Positions 28,341-39,359 of a stretch of 64,000 nucleotides of DNA are shown piece by piece (position 1 is the first letter of the stretch; the number at the start of each line of letters is the position of its first letter). A program made the translations under genes and the position numbers. Source of the DNA: Streptococcus uberis (lineage in GTDB: Bacteria > Bacillota > Bacilli > Lactobacillales > Streptococcaceae); the NCBI RefSeq assembly GCF_000785785.1, contig NZ_JRQN01000001.1, positions 124,001 through 188,000 on the forward strand. The letters are read 5' to 3'. The notes beneath the pieces were generated by a model. The model was not told the origin of the DNA and searched no databases. It saw nothing but the letters and a program-made list of their open reading frames with translations.

Positions 28341-29099
28341 TTATCCGAATTTCCCAGAAATGTAATCTTCAGTTTCTTTTCTTTTAGGATTCATAAACAT
28401 TGTTTTAGTATTTCCAACTTCAAGTAAATCTCCTGCCAAGAAAAAGCCAGTTCGGTCAGATAAACGAGATGCTTGTTGCATTGAACGTGTTACAACAATT
28501 AACGTGTAGTCTTTTTTCAATTCAAACAAAGTTTCTTCAATTTTTCCAGCTGAAATTGGATCTAAAGCAGATGTTGGTTCATCTAATAGAATAATCTTTG
28601 GACTTGTTGCTAAAACCCTAGCAATACAAACACGTTGTTGTTGTCCACCTGATAGACCAAGTGCAGAATCGTGTAATCTATCTTTCACCTCATCCCAAAT
28701 GGAAGCGCCTCTTAAAGATGATTCAACGGCTTGATCTAAGATATGTTTATCCTTAACACCTTTTAGACGAAGTCCATAGACAACATTTTCGTAAATTGAC
28801 ATTGGAAATGGATTTGGTTGTTGAAAAACCATTCCTATTTCTTTGCGTAAATCAACTGTGTCAGTTCGTGGACTATAAATATTATGTCCGTTATAAACAA
28901 TCGTACCTGTAACCGTAACTTCAGGGTTTAAATCACTCATTCGATTGATAGCACGTAACAATGTTGATTTTCCAGATCCTGACGGACCAATCAATGCTGT
29001 AATTTCATTTGGGTAAAAATTCAATGAAACATTATTCAGTGTTTTCTTTTTATTGTAGTAAACAGAAAGATCTTTTACTTCTAATATTGGTTCTGACAT
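28341..29099 (-). CDS. pstB: Phosphate ABC transporter ATPase, second copy (PstB2)
   Basis: 252 residues. Walker [13 protein letters not shown], signature [16 protein letters not shown] and Walker [14 protein letters not shown] are intact. The H-loop, which reads VTHNMQQ in the neighbouring PstB1, reads VTRSMQQ here: the switch histidine is arginine (CGT codon near 28485). The histidine normally contacts the ATP gamma-phosphate, so this copy may hydrolyse poorly and act as a partner of PstB1. Whether this is usual for this streptococcal paralogue needs an alignment. It lies 11 bases behind pstB1. Confidence 0.93.
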   Translation of the reverse strand: MSEPILEVKDLSVYYNKKKTLNNVSLNFYPNEITALIGPSGSGKSTLLRAINRMSDLNPEVTVTGTIVYNGHNIYSPRTDTVDLRKEIGMVFQQPNPFPMSIYENVVYGLRLKGVKDKHILDQAVESSLRGASIWDEVKDRLHDSALGLSGGQQQRVCIARVLATSPKIILLDEPTSALDPISAGKIEETLFELKKDYTLIVVTRSMQQASRLSDRTGFFLAGDLLEVGNTKTMFMNPKRKETEDYISGKFG

Positions 29100-29110
29100 T
29101 TGAGCCCTTT

Positions 29111-29914
29111 CTAACCAAAGTGTCCAGATACATAGTCATTTGTTGATTGACATTTGGCATTTTGGAAAATATTACGTGTTTTATCATATTCAATAAGGTC
29201 ACCCAAATAGAAAAACGCTGTGTAATCACTGGCACGAGCAGCTTGTTGCATATTATGAGTAACAATAATAATAGTGTAATTTTTCTTCAATTCAAACATT
29301 GTTTCTTCCAATTGCATAGTAGCAATTGGATCTAAAGCTGAGGCAGGTTCATCCATTAACAAAATATCTGGTTTAACAGATATAGCTCTAGCAATACAAA
29401 GCCTTTGTTGTTGACCACCTGATAAGGTGAAAGCTGATTTATGTAAATCATCTTTAACTTGGTCCCAAAGTGCAGCTTGCTTCAGAGAAGTTTCAACAAT
29501 TTCATCTAACACTTGTTTATCTTTTATACCAGCTCGTTCATGAGCAAAAGTAATGTTTCTATAGATGGACTTTGCAAATGGATTTGGTCTTTGGAAAACC
29601 ATCCCAATATGCTTTCTAACTTCAAAAACATTCATTTCTGGACTATTGACATTGATACCTTGGTAATTAATTTCACCTGTAACTTTAGCAATATCGATAG
29701 TATCATTCATTCGATTTAAACTTCTAAGATAAGTCGATTTTCCACATCCAGAAGGACCAATCAATGCTGTAATTCTATTTTTTTCAAATTGCATATCGAT
29801 CCCTTTGATTGCTTCTTTACCTGCATAATAAACATGTAAATCTTTAGTAGACAAAGCAATTTTTTCTTCGGGGAAGGTCATGATATGGCGTTCATTCCAA
29901 TTATATTCTGTCAT
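29111..29914 (-). CDS. pstB: Phosphate ABC transporter ATPase, first copy (PstB1)
   Basis: 267 residues with all catalytic motifs: Walker [14 protein letters not shown]-loop [10 protein letters not shown], signature [15 protein letters not shown], Walker [14 protein letters not shown] and H-loop IVTHNMQQ. A short N-terminal extension ([10 protein letters not shown]) precedes the cassette, so a start at the second methionine is possible. Lies between pstA and pstB2. Two adjacent PstB proteins are normal in streptococci. Confidence 0.95.
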   Translation of the reverse strand: MTEYNWNERHIMTFPEEKIALSTKDLHVYYAGKEAIKGIDMQFEKNRITALIGPSGCGKSTYLRSLNRMNDTIDIAKVTGEINYQGINVNSPEMNVFEVRKHIGMVFQRPNPFAKSIYRNITFAHERAGIKDKQVLDEIVETSLKQAALWDQVKDDLHKSAFTLSGGQQQRLCIARAISVKPDILLMDEPASALDPIATMQLEETMFELKKNYTIIIVTHNMQQAARASDYTAFFYLGDLIEYDKTRNIFQNAKCQSTNDYVSGHFG

Positions 29915-29929
29915 TATTTCTCCTTGAAC

Positions 29930-30817
29930 CTATTTAGCTGCTGTCATTCGTGAATGAAGTCTCTTACCGAGGAAGCGAGCTGATAAGTTAAAAATTAAGA
30001 TAAAGATTAATAATACCGCTGCACTACCAGCTGATACCAAAGTTCCATCTGGGATAGTTCCTTCACTATTTACTTTCCAAATGTGAACAGCTAATGTTTC
30101 TGACTGGCGGAAAATTGAGATTGGGCTTGTAACACTTAATGGATTCCAATTTGACCAATCTAAAGCTGGAGCAGATTGTCCTGCTGTATAAATAAGTGCA
30201 GCAGCTTCACCAAAGATACGACCTGATGCTAAAACAATCCCTGTAACAATCCCAGGAAGTGCTTCCGGAATAACAACGTGGAAAACAGTTTCCCAACGTG
30301 ATAAACCAAGTGCCAGACCAGCTTCACGTTGTGTATGATGAACGTGTAATAGACTATCTTCAACATTACGAGTCATTTGTGGAAGGTTAAATACAGTCAG
30401 TGCTAAGGCACCAGAAATAATCGAAAATCCGTATTGAAACTGAACAACAAAAATCAAATAACCAAACAAACCAACAACAACTGAAGGAAGTGATGAAAGA
30501 ATTTCAATACAAGTACGAATAAAATTAGTTAGTGGCCCTTTTGTAGCATACTCAGCTAAATAAATACCAGCACCTGTAGATAATGGGATTGAAATAATCA
30601 AAGTCACTACTAATAGGAAAAAGGAATTATATAATTGAATTCCAATACCACCACCTGCTTCATATGAAGAAGAACGACCAGTTAAAAATGACCAAGAAAC
30701 ATGTGGCAAACCACGGAGAAGAATATAAAGAATTAAAGAAGCTAGAATAGCTACAATGATTCCAGCAATGGTATATAAGGTACCAGTTGCTAATTTATCA
30801 ATCTTTTTAGCGTTCAT
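29930..30817 (-). CDS. pstA: Phosphate ABC transporter permease PstA
   Basis: 295 residues, six hydrophobic segments. MetI-type permease with the cytoplasmic EAA loop EAGLALGLSRWETVFHVVIPEALPGI, which docks to PstB. Its ATG overlaps the pstC stop by 11 bases. Signals of the family: ILSSLPSVVVGLFGY and FGEAAALIYTAG. Confidence 0.95.
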   Translation of the reverse strand: MNAKKIDKLATGTLYTIAGIIVAILASLILYILLRGLPHVSWSFLTGRSSSYEAGGGIGIQLYNSFFLLVVTLIISIPLSTGAGIYLAEYATKGPLTNFIRTCIEILSSLPSVVVGLFGYLIFVVQFQYGFSIISGALALTVFNLPQMTRNVEDSLLHVHHTQREAGLALGLSRWETVFHVVIPEALPGIVTGIVLASGRIFGEAAALIYTAGQSAPALDWSNWNPLSVTSPISIFRQSETLAVHIWKVNSEGTIPDGTLVSAGSAAVLLIFILIFNLSARFLGKRLHSRMTAAK

Positions 30818-31742
30818 AATTTCTCTTTCTCTCTTTCGTAATTAATTTAACAATTGAGTTAAATGCTAAACTCATTAATAATAGAACTAATGCAAGTGAC
30901 CAAAGGACATTGTTTTGGACAGTACCCATAACCGTATTTCCAATTCCCATTGTTAGGACAGAAGTTAATGTTGCAGCAGGTGTTACAAGCGATGTCGGCA
31001 TGACAGCTGAATTACCAACAACCATTTGAATCGCTAGTGCTTCACCAAATGCTCTTGCCATACCGAAAATGACTGCTGTAAAAATACCTGGTCTTGCAGC
31101 ATTCAGTACGACTCTCCAAATTGTTTGCCAACGTGTTGCACCCATAGCCATACTAGCTTCACGGTAATGCCTTGGAACTGCCTTTAAACTATCTACAGTC
31201 ATAAAAGTTACTGTTGGTAGTATCATAACAAAAAGCACACAGACCCCAGATAAAATTCCAAAACCTGTTCCGCCAAAAAGATTACGAACGAAAGGAACGA
31301 TAATTTGCAAACCAATAAAACCATAAACAACAGATGGAATACCTACAAGTAACTCAACTGCTGGTTGCAATAATTTTGCACCGTATTTAGGTGAAATTTC
31401 AGTCATAAATACCGCTGCACCGATTGCAAATGGCGTTGCAATAATTGCAGATAAAATGGTAACCACAAATGATCCTGTAATCATTGGAAGAGCCCCTAGA
31501 TAAGGCATACCACTTTTATCTTTCAAACTTGGTTGCCATTCTCTTCCAAATAAGAAATCAAAAATATTTACTTTATCAACAAAAAATGTAGATAATCCTT
31601 TTTGAGCAACAAAAATTAAAATCATTGCAACAATAAAAACAATTAAAGCTAAACACAAAAATGTTAACGTTTTACCAAATTTCTCTAATCGTGAATTTTT
31701 AGATGGTGAAACTAATTTTTTAGCTAATTCCTGATCTTTCAT
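30807..31742 (-). CDS. pstC: Phosphate ABC transporter permease PstC
   Basis: 311 residues from ATG 31742 (TAGGAG site); the open frame to 31790 overlaps pstS and is not used. Six membrane segments; ELLVGIPSVVYGFIG and the docking loop REASMAMGATRWQTIWRVVLNAARPGI are typical of PstC. Eleven bases behind pstS. Confidence 0.95.
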   Translation of the reverse strand: MKDQELAKKLVSPSKNSRLEKFGKTLTFLCLALIVFIVAMILIFVAQKGLSTFFVDKVNIFDFLFGREWQPSLKDKSGMPYLGALPMITGSFVVTILSAIIATPFAIGAAVFMTEISPKYGAKLLQPAVELLVGIPSVVYGFIGLQIIVPFVRNLFGGTGFGILSGVCVLFVMILPTVTFMTVDSLKAVPRHYREASMAMGATRWQTIWRVVLNAARPGIFTAVIFGMARAFGEALAIQMVVGNSAVMPTSLVTPAATLTSVLTMGIGNTVMGTVQNNVLWSLALVLLLMSLAFNSIVKLITKERKRNYER

Positions 31743-31752
31743 AATTCTCCTA

Positions 31753-32618
31753 CTATTTTTTTGAAACTTTTCCGTCATGAGATTTAACAACTTTCATCTC
31801 AGTCATCGGGATATAACCCATATGAGCAACAACTTTCTTTTGAACTTCATCAGAAGTCATAAATTTAAGAAATTCTTCAGTTAACCCATCAGGTTTTCCA
31901 TAAGTGTACATATGCTCGTAAGACCAAATTGGCCAATCATTTGTTTTGACATGTTCTGCATTAGGTGAAAACCCATTTAAGTTAGGAGCTTTAACACTTT
32001 TATCAACATAAGAGAATGCTAAATATGAAATGGCACCAGGGTTTGTGAAACAATTGATTTAACCATACCATTTGAATCCTGTTCCTGACTTTGTTTTGCA
32101 GGAACATCGCCCATAATAACTTTATCAAAAGTTGCTCGAGACCCTGAACTTGCAGCTCTGTTAATCACAGAAATCTCTAAATCTTGTCCTCCAACTTGTT
32201 TCCAATTAGTATACTCTCCAGAGAAAATTCGACGTAATTGATCAGTTGTAAGGTTTGATACTTTAACTTTTTTATTAGTAATAATGGCCAATCCAGCTAC
32301 TGCTACTTGGTGATCAGTCAGTTTTGATGCATCAATACCATCTTTTTCTTCTGCAAATAAATCACTGTTCCCTATCTGTATTGATTGTGATTGAATTTGA
32401 GAAAGTCCAGTACCAGATCCACCACCTTGGACATTAATTGTTTTTCCAAGATGAGTACTTGCAAATTCATCTGCAGCAGCTTCTACTAAGGGTTGTAAGG
32501 CCGTCGAACCGACGGCTGTAATGGATTCACCTTTTTGAATCCAACTAGAACAAGCTGTTAAAAATACCGTTGATAACGTTAACAGAGTAAACAAAAAGAA
32601 TTTCTTTTTAATATTCAT
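31753..32618 (-). pseudogene. pstS: Phosphate-binding lipoprotein PstS, one frameshift
   Basis: Extracellular receptor of the Pst importer. Signal peptide with lipobox FLTAC (C23), then phosphate-site segments [24 protein letters not shown] and [11 protein letters not shown]. The frame fails near 32042 at a run of C: SIVSQT should continue [16 protein letters not shown], found one frame over, up to the true end VVKSHDGKVSKK. One restored C gives 288 residues. The downstream pst genes are intact, which speaks against real loss of the receptor. Confidence 0.9.
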
Positions 32619-32672
32619 TGATTTATTTCCTATTCATAAAATATTAGGGAGGTTGATTTTTTCAACTCAATC

Positions 32673-32699
32673 ATTATAGTAACATATCTAGAATGTCAA
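32673..32699 (-). promoter_or_regulatory. pst operon promoter
   Basis: Minus-strand TTGACA (32694-32699) and TATAAT (32673-32678) with a short 15-base spacer, 55 bases before ATG 32618. Short spacing fits an activator-dependent promoter. I do not see a clear PhoB-type direct repeat. Confidence 0.5.
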
Positions 32700-32784
32700 A
32701 GGAAGAACTTTTGCCTGAAAATTAAGAAAAAAATAAGCAAAATCTGACGTTCTGACACCTAAAATATAAATGAGCTGATGTTAC

Positions 32785-33542
32785 TTATTTGATATACTTT
32801 TCTAAAACAGAAAGTTCTGATTTTGGCACAAACATAACTTTTTGACGTGTTGAAAAATCAGGTTTTAAACCATCAATTGTTAGAAGTGTGTAGCCAAGCT
32901 TTTCACCTAGAACTATCGCTGCTGCATAGTCCCACGGTTGGATATCTGAAAAATAACCAAAAACCTGTTGGCGAATGACCTTAATTATGGAAACACCCGC
33001 ACCTCCATAAATCCTAACACCTAGTGAGTGACGAATTAAATCCTTCAAACCACAATAATTTTCTAAGTACATTCCTGAGTTGCAAATGATAAGTGACTCT
33101 GATAAGGCTTCGTCTCATAAGGCGTGACGATTTTATCATTCAAAAAAACATCAAATTGCCCACCACCTGATAAAAGCTGATCTTTCATCAGGTCATAAAT
33201 TAGGGCGAATTGGCCTTTGCCTTCTTCAAAATAGGCAATCATAATTGCAAAATTTTCACCCTGTACAATGAAATTTACTGTACCATCAAGAGGATCAATA
33301 ACCCATACTGAACCATCACCGATTGGGTGACGAACATCATTTTCTTCAGCTAAAATGTTATCTTTTGGGTAGTGTTGCTTGATTTGTGAAATGATAAAAT
33401 CTTGAGTTTCTCGATCAACATTTGTTACTAAATCATCATGGTTACTTTTTACTTGGATATCTAATTGACTAGACATTTTTTCCTTAATAAATTCAGCAGC
33501 GTCTTTAATTAAGGATTTTGCAAATTCATATTTATTTATCAA
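32785..33542 (-). pseudogene. suhB: Inositol monophosphatase family protein, one frameshift
   Basis: Mg-dependent sugar or inositol phosphatase. Motif 1 WVIDPLDGTVNFI and DLVTNVDRETQ with EEN are in the first frame; motif 2 IQPWDYAAAIVLGEKLG is in the second. The break is near 33072: FAT should be FANSGMYLEN, so one A is missing from an A-run. Restored length is 252 residues. Start is TTG 33542, after AAAGGA, overlapping the UPF0223 stop. In streptococci this gene commonly follows spxA and the UPF0223 gene, as here. Confidence 0.85.
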
Positions 33543-33810
33543 GTGAAAAATATCCTTTCTCAATTTCTTTAGCTTTTTTTACAACTTTATATGAAGAGTA
33601 ACCACTACTCTTTTCAAATTCTCTATCAATTTTCTTTTCTTGTGCTTGACTAGGAACAACTACTTTAAAGTTAGCATATGCTTGTAATAACTCTTTTGCA
33701 TTGACTTTAGCTTCGTAGGCTAGTTCAACTTGATTTAAAAAATGAAGCACTGATGTGATTTCGTCAGTGCTCCAGTTTATATCAAGTGGATAATTATAAT
33801 TTGTTGACAT
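33532..33810 (-). CDS. UPF0223 family protein
   Basis: 92 residues from ATG 33810 (GAGGG site). Small acidic helical protein, [15 protein letters not shown] at the start and [18 protein letters not shown] near the end, both typical of UPF0223. Function unknown. It begins at the spxA stop and overlaps the phosphatase gene, forming a three-gene operon. Confidence 0.9.
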   Translation of the reverse strand: MSTNYNYPLDINWSTDEITSVLHFLNQVELAYEAKVNAKELLQAYANFKVVVPSQAQEKKIDREFEKSSGYSSYKVVKKAKEIEKGYFSLDK

Positions 33811-33811
33811 G

Positions 33812-34216
33812 TCATCCCTCGATTTCTGCTTTAATTGTGGCTTGACGTAATTCTTGTTTACGGTAATCTCTAGGTAAAAATGCTCGGATTTCATCCTCGT
33901 TGAAACCAATTTGCATTCTTTTACTATCCATTATAATCGGACGTCTTAAGAGGCTAGGATTTACTGCAATTAAATCAATTAAGTCAGAAATTGATAATTC
34001 TTCTACATCTATATTTAATTTTTGAAATACTTTAGAACGTGTCGAAATAATATCTTCTGTTCCATTTTCCGAAAATGATAATATTGATAGTAGTTCATCT
34101 CTCGTTAATGGACTTGTAATAATATTATGTTCTTGAAAATGAACTTCATGTTTTAATAGCCATGCCCTTGCTTTGCGACACGAGGTACAACTTGGTGATA
34201 AAAATAAGGTAACCAT
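33812..34216 (-). CDS. spxA: Transcriptional regulator Spx
   Basis: 134 residues, arsenate-reductase fold. Redox switch CTSC at residues 10-13, the [10 protein letters not shown] segment and the LRRPIIMD motif identify Spx, which binds the RNA polymerase alpha C-terminal domain and switches on thiol-stress genes. Streptococci have two Spx proteins; the C-terminal [11 protein letters not shown] and this neighbourhood suggest the SpxA1 type, which I have not verified. Confidence 0.93.
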   Translation of the reverse strand: MVTLFLSPSCTSCRKARAWLLKHEVHFQEHNIITSPLTRDELLSILSFSENGTEDIISTRSKVFQKLNIDVEELSISDLIDLIAVNPSLLRRPIIMDSKRMQIGFNEDEIRAFLPRDYRKQELRQATIKAEIEG

Positions 34217-34258
34217 ACTTTTCCTCTAATTTTTCTACTTACCTCATTATACAAAACT

Positions 34259-35191
34259 TTAGACAATTTTGCTATCTTTTTTCCAATTTAATGCAATCTC
34301 TTTATCATTATTTAATTGATCAATTAAATCTTCAATCCCTTCAAATTTTGTCATGTCTCTAATTTTATCTAACCAGATGATCTCTATGGATTCCCCATAG
34401 ATGTCCCCATCAAAATCAAAAATATTAACTTCTAAACGCAACTCATCGCCACCAAAAGTAATATTTTTTCCAATACTTGTCATGGAACGATATTTTTGCT
34501 CCTTGACTAGTACATCTGTGACGTATACGCCATCAGCAGGAAGATAGGTTCGATCAATTGGTGCTAGATTAGCTGTCGGGAATCCTAAGGTTCTGCCACG
34601 CGCATCCCCATGTACAACCATACCACGTGTTGAAACTTCAAAACCAAGTAGTTGATTTGCTAGAGCTACTTGACCAGATTTGATGGCTTCCCTAATCCAG
34701 GTAGAAGATACCTTTCTTCCTTCATATGAAAGTTCATCTATAGTAAATACTTTTCCATCGAAGTTACGTTGTAAATAATCACTATTTGTCCTATTGTGAC
34801 CAAACTTGTAATCAAAACCAACTATAATATATTTAGCATTGAGTTGACCGATATAATTTTTGATAAAGTCATCAGAAGACACTTTTGAAAAAGCTGTTGT
34901 GAAGTCAATTAAGTAGAGGTGATCAACCCCATACTCTGAAAATTTTTGATATCTTTTTTCAGGATAGGTAATATGCAACAATAATTCTGGGCTATATTTA
35001 GCAAAAGCTAATTTGGGTGATTCATTAAAGGTTAAGGTCGCAATTTTCAAGTCCTCTTTTTCAGCTAAGTCTTTTGCTTTATCAAATAATGATTTATGTC
35101 CACGATGTAAGCCATCAAAATAGCCTAAAACTAGAACCGTCTTTTCATTTTCTAAAATATCTTCGTGTGATTTGATTTGTTGGATTTTCAT
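34259..35191 (-). CDS. ribF: Bifunctional riboflavin kinase/FAD synthetase
   Basis: 310 residues. The N-terminal adenylyltransferase domain has GYFDGLHRGHKSLF, VGFDYKFGHNR and SSTWIREAI. The C-terminal kinase domain has GRTLGFPTANL and GGDELRLEVNIFDF. Makes FMN and FAD. 21 bases behind truB, an arrangement common in Firmicutes. Confidence 0.96.
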   Translation of the reverse strand: MKIQQIKSHEDILENEKTVLVLGYFDGLHRGHKSLFDKAKDLAEKEDLKIATLTFNESPKLAFAKYSPELLLHITYPEKRYQKFSEYGVDHLYLIDFTTAFSKVSSDDFIKNYIGQLNAKYIIVGFDYKFGHNRTNSDYLQRNFDGKVFTIDELSYEGRKVSSTWIREAIKSGQVALANQLLGFEVSTRGMVVHGDARGRTLGFPTANLAPIDRTYLPADGVYVTDVLVKEQKYRSMTSIGKNITFGGDELRLEVNIFDFDGDIYGESIEIIWLDKIRDMTKFEGIEDLIDQLNNDKEIALNWKKDSKIV

Positions 35192-35212
35192 AATTCCCTT
35201 TTTCTATTGATT

Positions 35213-36094
35213 TTATAGCAATACTTTTCTTGGCTTGTATCCATCTTCTCTTTTTTCAAGAACAGCAACAAGTTGGTCATTAAAAAAAGCAGCAACCAAA
35301 TTTTCTTGGCTTGGAAGACTAATGCGTCTCCCGAAAGATAATTCCTCTTTTTCGCTCTCGCTAATCATTAATTTAGGTAAATCTGATACGCCATAACTGA
35401 TTGGAAGGATGAACGACCAATCATCTTGCTTGACTAGATTTTCAATTTCAGACAAATTTAATGCTTCATCTAGGGTTAATCCAGCTGAAGCAGTGCGTAT
35501 TAACTGTGACATGTGGCTTGGATAACCAAGTTTTTCACCTAAATTAACAGCTAAGGTTCTAACGTATGTTCCTTTACTACAGGCTACTTTGAAGGTAAAT
35601 CGGCATAAACCTTCTTCAAAAAGTAATGGACTTGTTCGCTCAAATTGATAAATAGTAACCTGACGTTGCGGTCGTTCCACACTTTGTCCAGCCCTAGCAT
35701 ACTCATATAGCTTACGGCCATTTACCTTTACTGCTGAATACATTGGTGGAATTTGGGTGATGTCACCTAGAAAAGTTGCCATACATGCATCAATTTTTTC
35801 TTCGGTTAAGTCAGCGCTAACCGGTAATTGGTCAATGACATCACCGCTTGCATCTTCCGTTGTTGTTGAAAACCCTAAAGTAACTTGCCCTTCATAGATT
35901 TTGCCTGAATCCGTCATATATTCAATGACACGTGTAGCTTTTCCAACTGCAATTGGTAGAACACCAACAACATCTGGATCAAGCGTTCCACCATGTCCAA
36001 TTTTCTTTTCTTGTAAGATACGTCTTAGTTTGAAAACAACATCATGAGAGGTCATTCCAGCCTCTTTTTTTACATTAATTAATCCACTTTTCAT
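35213..36094 (-). CDS. truB: tRNA pseudouridine-55 synthase
   Basis: 293 residues. Converts U55 in the T-loop of tRNAs. Catalytic aspartate in [23 protein letters not shown]-like segment [30 protein letters not shown] and [10 protein letters not shown] follow in the family order. Complete, upstream of ribF. Confidence 0.96.
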   Translation of the reverse strand: MKSGLINVKKEAGMTSHDVVFKLRRILQEKKIGHGGTLDPDVVGVLPIAVGKATRVIEYMTDSGKIYEGQVTLGFSTTTEDASGDVIDQLPVSADLTEEKIDACMATFLGDITQIPPMYSAVKVNGRKLYEYARAGQSVERPQRQVTIYQFERTSPLLFEEGLCRFTFKVACSKGTYVRTLAVNLGEKLGYPSHMSQLIRTASAGLTLDEALNLSEIENLVKQDDWSFILPISYGVSDLPKLMISESEKEELSFGRRISLPSQENLVAAFFNDQLVAVLEKREDGYKPRKVLL

Positions 36095-36189
36095 ATTTTT
36101 CTTTCATTATCTGAATTTATTATCAATCGTTATTATACTTGTTTTATGCCGTAATGCACACTAAATGAACTTGACCCAATCCTAAATTG

Positions 36190-37610
36190 TCACTCTTTTA
36201 AAGCCTTAAATTTGTCACGCATCGTTGGATTTTGATGTGTTAATTTTTTTACTGAGACATCGTCTAATTTATTATTTGCCAAGCGTAGTTGATTCTCACT
36301 AGTTGTTAAAAAGCGTTTTACTTCTTCCATTCGTTTAATCGACTTGTCAATTTCATCTATTGCTTTTTTAAAGTTATTGCTTGCGGATTGGTAATTTTTT
36401 GCAAAAGCATTTTTAAAAAGATCCAAATCTTCTTCAAAATGAGTGATATCTATATTTTGCTCCCGAACTAAAGCAAGCTCCTGTTTGTAAGTTAGTGCAT
36501 TCATTGCAGCGTTACGCAATAGTCCAATCAACTGAATAAAGAATTGAGGTCGAACAATATACATCTTTGGGTATTCATACTAACGTCAACGATACCTGTA
36601 TTATAGTAATCATTATCAGCTTCTAGCATGGTTACAAGTACAGCATACTCACACCCTTTTTCATTGCGATCTTTATCGAGCTCTTTCAAAAAGTCACTAT
36701 TTTTATGTTTTGTTTTTGTCGCATCAGCTTCATTTTTCATTTCAAACATGATGGATAAAATTTCTATGCCACCAACCTCTTCCTTGAAGATATAATCTCC
36801 CTTAGAGCCACGACTTGATAACTCATTATCCTTAGCAAAGTAGGCATTTGGAAATGCGTAAGATCTAACTTTATTAAACTCTGTTTCAGCATAAAGCTCT
36901 AAACTTTCACCAATGGCTTTGGTTGATTGCTGTGCTTTAAAGTTCTTATAGAAATCAACTTGTTCATTGGCAGCTTTTAGTTGCGCATCATAGTCCCTTT
37001 TTAAAGAAGCAAGTGATAACTGGCTTTCTTTCTCCTGAAGAAGAATTTGATTTTGAAGGGCGTCACGCTCTTTTTCAATAGCCGTCATGGCAGTTTGTAA
37101 CTTACTTTGATTTTCCAGTTCCGTTTTCTCGAGTTGGTTTTGTAACTGAGACAATGCTTTTTCTTTTTCTGTTAAGGACTTGGCTAGTTCCAAAGCATTT
37201 TGTGATTTGAGTTTTTCCAATTGACTTTCTAACTCATAAATCTTTTTGTCTTTTTGTGCTAGTGCTTCTTGTTTTAAAATCACTTGTTCATTTTCAATTT
37301 GTTGTAATTGATTTTGTAAGTCCGTTATTTCTCTCTCTTTTGCTACGAGTGCTTCTTGTTTACTTCTAACCTGATCTTTCTCCAATTGACTTAACTGATT
37401 GGTTAAGTCTTGAATTGAGCGGTCTTTTTCTGACAGTTTTTTTTGCAAATGACTTTTTGCTTTCTCTTCATGGAGAGCTAATTCATTTTGTAAACGTTGT
37501 TGAATTTCACGGTCAAATTCTTCACCCCTTACTTGGGATAATAAAAGACTATATTCAGATTCATCAATCGTGAAGATGGTATGACATTTTGGGCACTTAA
37601 TTTCTTTCAT
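36190..37610 (-). pseudogene. DUF2130 coiled-coil protein, one frameshift
   Basis: Start ATG 37610 after GGAGAA. It begins with a zinc-ribbon-like CPKCHTIF; the second cysteine pair is not evident. Residues 40-220 are a long coiled coil rich in Q, E and K, with repeats such as LTNQLSQLEKDQ and LQNQLQQIENEQ. Then comes the DUF2130 core (GDYIFKEEVGGIEILSIMFEMK, HKNSDFLKELDKDRNEKGC). The frame breaks near 36572: GIVDVS should run on YEYPKMYIVRPQFFIQL. One base restores 473 residues. DUF2130 resembles nuclease-like RmuC folds, but the function is unknown. Confidence 0.85.
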
Positions 37611-37687
37611 GATTTCTCCAATCACTGGTATTCATGGATACTATTATAGCAAAAAAGGCTAGAAAAAGTCTTTCTAACCTTTTGTAG

Positions 37688-38658
37688 TTATGCCTTGTCA
37701 ATATCAATCACTTTGTAGGACTGATAAAAATTTGTTTTTGATAGGATAAACGATTCCAAATCATTTAACAACTGGAAAAGCAAGGCTCTATTTTCAAATT
37801 CTAACCGCGTCTTTGGCAAATCTTCTTGCCGATAAATAGCCAATAATTGTTCAATGTCTCAATTAAAGTTAGTGCAGGATTTCCTTGACTTAATTGACTT
37901 GCCGTTTCATGAATGAGATGGGCCAACAGGACACTCTGTCTGGTAGTAACAGATAATTTAGAAATTGTCGAAAACATTTGAGTTAATAGTTTTTTTTGAT
38001 GTTTACGCATTTCAAAATAATGTACTTCATAGTTGGTCGAGTGAAACAACTGATTATGACTGTCACGGTAAACCAGTTTTAAGGCTTGGTCCAAATCAGC
38101 ATCCAAACCTTCTATAGCCACCATAATGGGAGCGTCTGACTTGCCAAGTAATTTTTTTTCCATCTCAAACAATATAGTCTTCATCTGTCCTTCTATTTTC
38201 TGATGGTAAATCACTATTTGACGTTGGTTAGATCCCATATAACTGTTAAATAAAAGAGCAATACCAGTTCCTATTATAAAAAGTAACAATTCATTACTTA
38301 ATATACTCAAAGACGTCGATTGATGTGCCCATAAATGACTGACTAATACTGTGATTGGTACTAAACCCGACTCTAGTTTATAGGCATAAAGTAACGGAAT
38401 CGTCAGAAACAGATAAACTGAGAAAGCTATTAAATGATACCCCAGCACCTTAAAAATAATAACTGCAATGAGAAATGCTAAGAAAAATGAAAGAAAGCGT
38501 CTAACAGCCACTTTTATACTTGATTTCTTAGTATCCAATATACTCAGCAAAGCAATGATACCTGCTGAACTTGCAAATTCTAAATGGAGATGGTCTGCAA
38601 TTATAATTGATAAAACAGTAGCCATCACCATCTTAAGGGTACGTTCTGTAATATTCAT
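37688..38658 (-). pseudogene. Aromatic-acid-exporter (ArAE/DUF939) family protein, one frameshift
   Basis: The N-terminal half has four to six hydrophobic segments (VMATVLSIIIADHL, FLSFFLAFLIAVIIF, ITVLVSHLWAH, ELLLFIIGTGIALLF). The cytoplasmic C-terminal half is the ArAE_1 C domain. The frame changes near 37850 at TAT TGG: the true chain continues LAIYRQEDLPKTRLEFEN to YKVIDIDKA. One restored base gives 323 residues. The substrate is unknown. The HsdS-like gene starts upstream and its stop lies 10 bases before this start. Confidence 0.8.
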
Positions 38659-38668
38659 TTAAACTCCT

Positions 38669-39265
38669 TTAAGATAGTGATTTTTCAATGTCATTTTGAA
38701 TATGTTGCCACTCTTGTTGGGCTCGATTGAGTTTTCTGTGGTAATCATTTAATCCCCGTAAATAATTAGAAATCAAATAATCTTGCCTAACCAGAGGGAT
38801 AACTGGCAATGAAATCTCCAGTAAATCCTTAGTTGATAGATTAATAACATCCTTGCCATGATCAGCCTTATCTAATAAGGCTTGGCCGATTGGAGAATCC
38901 AAAAAGAACTTAATATAGTAACCTCGAAAGGTATGATTTGGTCTAAGGACTGTTATATTTGAAGAAGCTACAATCTCTCTGTCTTGTTTATGAAAAATAC
39001 AAACCTTTTTAACTGTCCCTTTGGATGCAATTAACACATCTCCGTCCTCCAAGAAATAACGTAACAGTTGACGACGATCCATTTCAAAGGTCCGTAATTG
39101 ATTATAATTAATACCATCTTTACCCATATCAGACAGATTAATCAAGCCATAGGCTCCTTTTTCAATTTTACCGGAAATAGCTTTTCCTTTAAAACAATCA
39201 ACAGCTTCTCCAAGTGTTTTTTTCTCTCTGCCATCATTTAAATAGGCATTTATTATACTCTCCAT
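38669..39265 (-). CDS. Orphan half-size type I restriction specificity (HsdS-like) protein
   Basis: 198 residues with one target-recognition domain of the HsdS type: LGEAVDCFKGKAISG, LINLSDMGKDGINYNQ, DGDVLIASKGTVKKV and INLSTKDLLEISLPVIPLVRQ, followed by a helical conserved region ending LNRAQQEWQHIQND. A normal HsdS has two such domains in about 400 residues. No HsdM or HsdR gene is in the window. It may dimerise and act with a methyltransferase elsewhere, or have another DNA-binding role. Intact, which suggests it is in use. Confidence 0.8.
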   Translation of the reverse strand: MESIINAYLNDGREKKTLGEAVDCFKGKAISGKIEKGAYGLINLSDMGKDGINYNQLRTFEMDRRQLLRYFLEDGDVLIASKGTVKKVCIFHKQDREIVASSNITVLRPNHTFRGYYIKFFLDSPIGQALLDKADHGKDVINLSTKDLLEISLPVIPLVRQDYLISNYLRGLNDYHRKLNRAQQEWQHIQNDIEKSLS

Positions 39266-39328
39266 ATATAGTATCTTTCTATCATTTTTTGGTATTTAAA
39301 TACTATCACTTTTTATCAAAAATTTCAA

Positions 39329-39356
39329 GAAAAATGAGTCTGGGACAGACTCATTT
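39329..39356 (-). terminator. Terminator of the ABC exporter operon
   Basis: 11-bp perfect stem AAATGAGTCTG/CAGACTCATTT (39332-39356), loop GGA, minus-strand T-run. Confidence 0.85.
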
Positions 39357-39359
39357 CGT

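Noticed and set aside
38669..39265. Complete type I restriction-modification system
   Set aside because: Only a half-size specificity protein is present; no methyltransferase or endonuclease gene nearby.
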